Shown: piece by piece, positions 7,012 through 7,893 of the stretch
Layout of the letters: each line of letters opens with the position of its first letter
Numbering within the stretch: position 1 is the stretch's first letter
NCBI GenBank assembly: GCA_017307315.1
Contig: JAFKFF010000054.1
Coordinates: forward strand, 1 to 7,893
Length of the DNA: 7,893 nt
Source of the DNA: Alphaproteobacteria bacterium
GTDB taxonomy: Bacteria; Pseudomonadota; Alphaproteobacteria; Micropepsales; Micropepsaceae
Direction: 5' to 3'
Notes under the pieces: generated by a model
Seen by the model: only the letters and a program-made list of their open reading frames with translations
What the model was told of the DNA's origin: nothing
Databases searched by the model: none
Made by a program: the position numbers and the translations under genes

Positions 7012-7617
7012 TCATCGCATCGCCGGCGCGGCGACATCGGCGAACAGCGCCCTTTCCACTTCCGCGCATATGATATGGGCCGCCGTGATATGAACCTGCT
7101 GGATCAAGGACGTCTGTTCGGACGGCACCGGCAGGGCAATGTCACAGAGATCCAAAATCTCCGTTCGCGCCGCGCCGCAGAATGCGACCGTCACCAGCCC
7201 CAGTTCGCGCGCCTTGCGCATCGCCGCCAGGATATTGGGAGAGCGGCCGGAGGTGGAGATGCCGACAAAGACGTCGCCCCTGCGGCCCAGTCCCTGTACC
7301 TGCCGCTCGAAAACGCGCTCGTAGCCATAGTCATTTCCGACCGCCGTAAGAACGGAGGTGTCGACGGTCAGAGCCATCGCCGGAAGCGGCGCGCGGTCGA
7401 AATTCAACCGCGATGCGAACTCGCCCGCGATATGCTGCGCGTCGGCGGCGCTGCCGCCGTTCCCCGCCAGCATCAGCTTTCCACCCGTCCGCATGCAGAC
7501 GATGACGGCACCGGCAATGGCTTCCAGCCGGCCCAGGAATTCTTCGTCTTCCGCGATATCTTCCAGCAATTTCCGGGATTGCTGGAATTGCGCGCGCGCA
7601 TATTCGGAAAAAAGCAT
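7012..7617 (-). CDS. gmhA: Phosphoheptose (sedoheptulose 7-phosphate) isomerase GmhA
   Basis: A SIS-domain isomerase that converts sedoheptulose 7-phosphate to D-glycero-D-manno-heptose 7-phosphate in the cytoplasm, the first committed step toward activated heptose for LPS core or other surface glycans. It is 201 residues long, normal for the family. The sugar-phosphate signature [16 protein letters not shown] sits near residues 52-67, [14 protein letters not shown] at 87-100, and [16 protein letters not shown] at 114-129. His62, Glu66, Gln173 and His181 occur where the E. coli enzyme has its zinc ligands (His61, Glu65, Gln172, His180), so the active site looks intact. DnaA-initiator-associating DiaA belongs to the same superfamily, but the zinc ligands and the adjacent phosphatase gene favour GmhA. 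The start is ATG at 7617; the upstream Shine-Dalgarno is weak. The gene is first in the leftward cluster and divergent from recG. The kinase, nucleotidyltransferase and epimerase genes are not here. Confidence 0.93.
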   Translation of the reverse strand: MLFSEYARAQFQQSRKLLEDIAEDEEFLGRLEAIAGAVIVCMRTGGKLMLAGNGGSAADAQHIAGEFASRLNFDRAPLPAMALTVDTSVLTAVGNDYGYERVFERQVQGLGRRGDVFVGISTSGRSPNILAAMRKARELGLVTVAFCGAARTEILDLCDIALPVPSEQTSLIQQVHITAAHIICAEVERALFADVAAPAMR

Positions 7618-7698
7618 GCGAAAACACTCTGTATCGGAGCGGGCGCGGAATTCGTCGCGAAGACACGTCCGGCCCGACGCTAATGGGTTTTTTCTTCA

Positions 7699-7743
7699 GC
7701 GCCAAGCCGGCGCAGCCGACGCTTGCCGCCGCCCGCTTGGCGC
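7699..7743. repeat. Long inverted repeat (hairpin) in the gmhA/recG spacer
   Basis: GCGCCAAGC (7699-7707) and GCTTGGCGC (7735-7743) are perfect complements. The arms continue inward by CGGCG (7708-7712) with CGCCG (7727-7731), leaving a 3-base bulge and a loop of about 14 bases. The structure ends 16 bases before the recG ATG. No T-run follows it on either strand (a T6 tract at 7688-7693 precedes it on the + strand), so it is not a standard intrinsic terminator. It could be an operator or a 5' leader hairpin of recG. The rest of the 7618-7759 spacer must contain start signals for both genes, but I could not identify convincing -35/-10 pairs. Confidence 0.55.
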
Positions 7744-7759
7744 AGGATCATGAAATGCC

Positions 7760-7893
7760 ATGCGGCCTTCGATTCTATTCCCTCTCTTCGCCGAGATTCG
7801 TACCCTGCCCGGGGTGGGCCCGAAGCTGGAAAAGCTGATCGCCAAGATCGCGGGCCCCCGGCTGGTGGACCTGATCCTGGACCTGCCGGCGGG
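7760..7893 (+). CDS. recG: ATP-dependent DNA helicase RecG, 3'-partial (N-terminus only)
   Basis: The first 44 codons of a gene running off the right edge. The product opens MRPSILFPLFAEIRTLPGVG and continues with PKLEKLIAKIAG and LVDLILDLPA. This matches the start of alphaproteobacterial RecG as I know it: an N-terminal 'RPS-L-PLF' segment, the LPGVGPK helix-hairpin-helix-like motif and the VDL..LP segment that precedes the wedge domain. RecG remodels stalled replication forks and branch-migrates Holliday junctions; the helicase domains lie outside the window. The ATG at 7760 is the first possible start, because an in-frame TGA lies at 7751-7753. An AGGA at 7744-7747 is 12 bases away, rather far for a Shine-Dalgarno. 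It is divergent from gmhA. Since only the N-terminus is visible, identification rests on this short stretch and on the mfd/sdhE neighbourhood. Confidence 0.85.
   Translation, partial: MRPSILFPLFAEIRTLPGVGPKLEKLIAKIAGPRLVDLILDLPA

Noticed and set aside
7685..7698. T-run (TTTTTTCTTC) in the gmhA/recG spacer as an intrinsic terminator
   Set aside because: No GC stem directly precedes it on the + strand; the hairpin lies after it. On the - strand it reads as an A-run. The flanking genes diverge here, so no terminator is expected.
7750..7762. ATG at 7750 as the recG start
   Set aside because: It is in a different frame from the RecG-like protein. The RecG frame has a TGA at 7751-7753, leaving ATG 7760 as the first usable start.

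Overview
The window looks like a piece of an alphaproteobacterial chromosome. It is GC-rich with strongly G/C-ending codons, and it carries the neighbourhood recG / sdhE / mfd, which I recall as common in that class. The first residues of the recG product also resemble alphaproteobacterial RecG. The genus cannot be fixed from this sequence. There are seven real or partial protein genes, no RNA genes, no mobile elements and no CRISPR array. No stretch without a gene exceeds about 145 bases.

Left part (1-2369, + strand): the 3' end of an alanine/serine/threonine/asparagine-rich, aromatic-free protein of unknown function runs in from outside the window and is closed by a clear intrinsic terminator (484-523). 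Next comes a 600-residue acyl-CoA dehydrogenase of the large DmdC-like class, with a good ribosome binding site.

Right part (2366-7617, - strand): reading leftwards the order is gmhA, gmhB, sdhE, mfd and a DUF167/YggU gene. gmhA and gmhB encode two steps of activated-heptose synthesis for LPS or other surface glycans. sdhE encodes the flavinylation factor of succinate dehydrogenase, mfd the transcription-repair coupling factor. sdhE, mfd and yggU overlap end to start, so they are probably translationally coupled. A plausible promoter lies so close to the sdhE ATG that its transcript would be leaderless. The last gene converges on the acyl-CoA dehydrogenase gene, and their stop codons overlap by 4 bases.

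Right edge (7760-7893, + strand): the first 44 codons of recG start divergently from gmhA. The 142-base divergent spacer holds a long inverted repeat.

Most of the window is core metabolism and DNA repair, and I see no new defence or mobile system. The points most worth checking are the GmhB-type phosphatase with a degraded zinc site, the gmhAB pair set between recG and sdhE-mfd, the candidate leaderless promoter, and the hairpin in front of recG.
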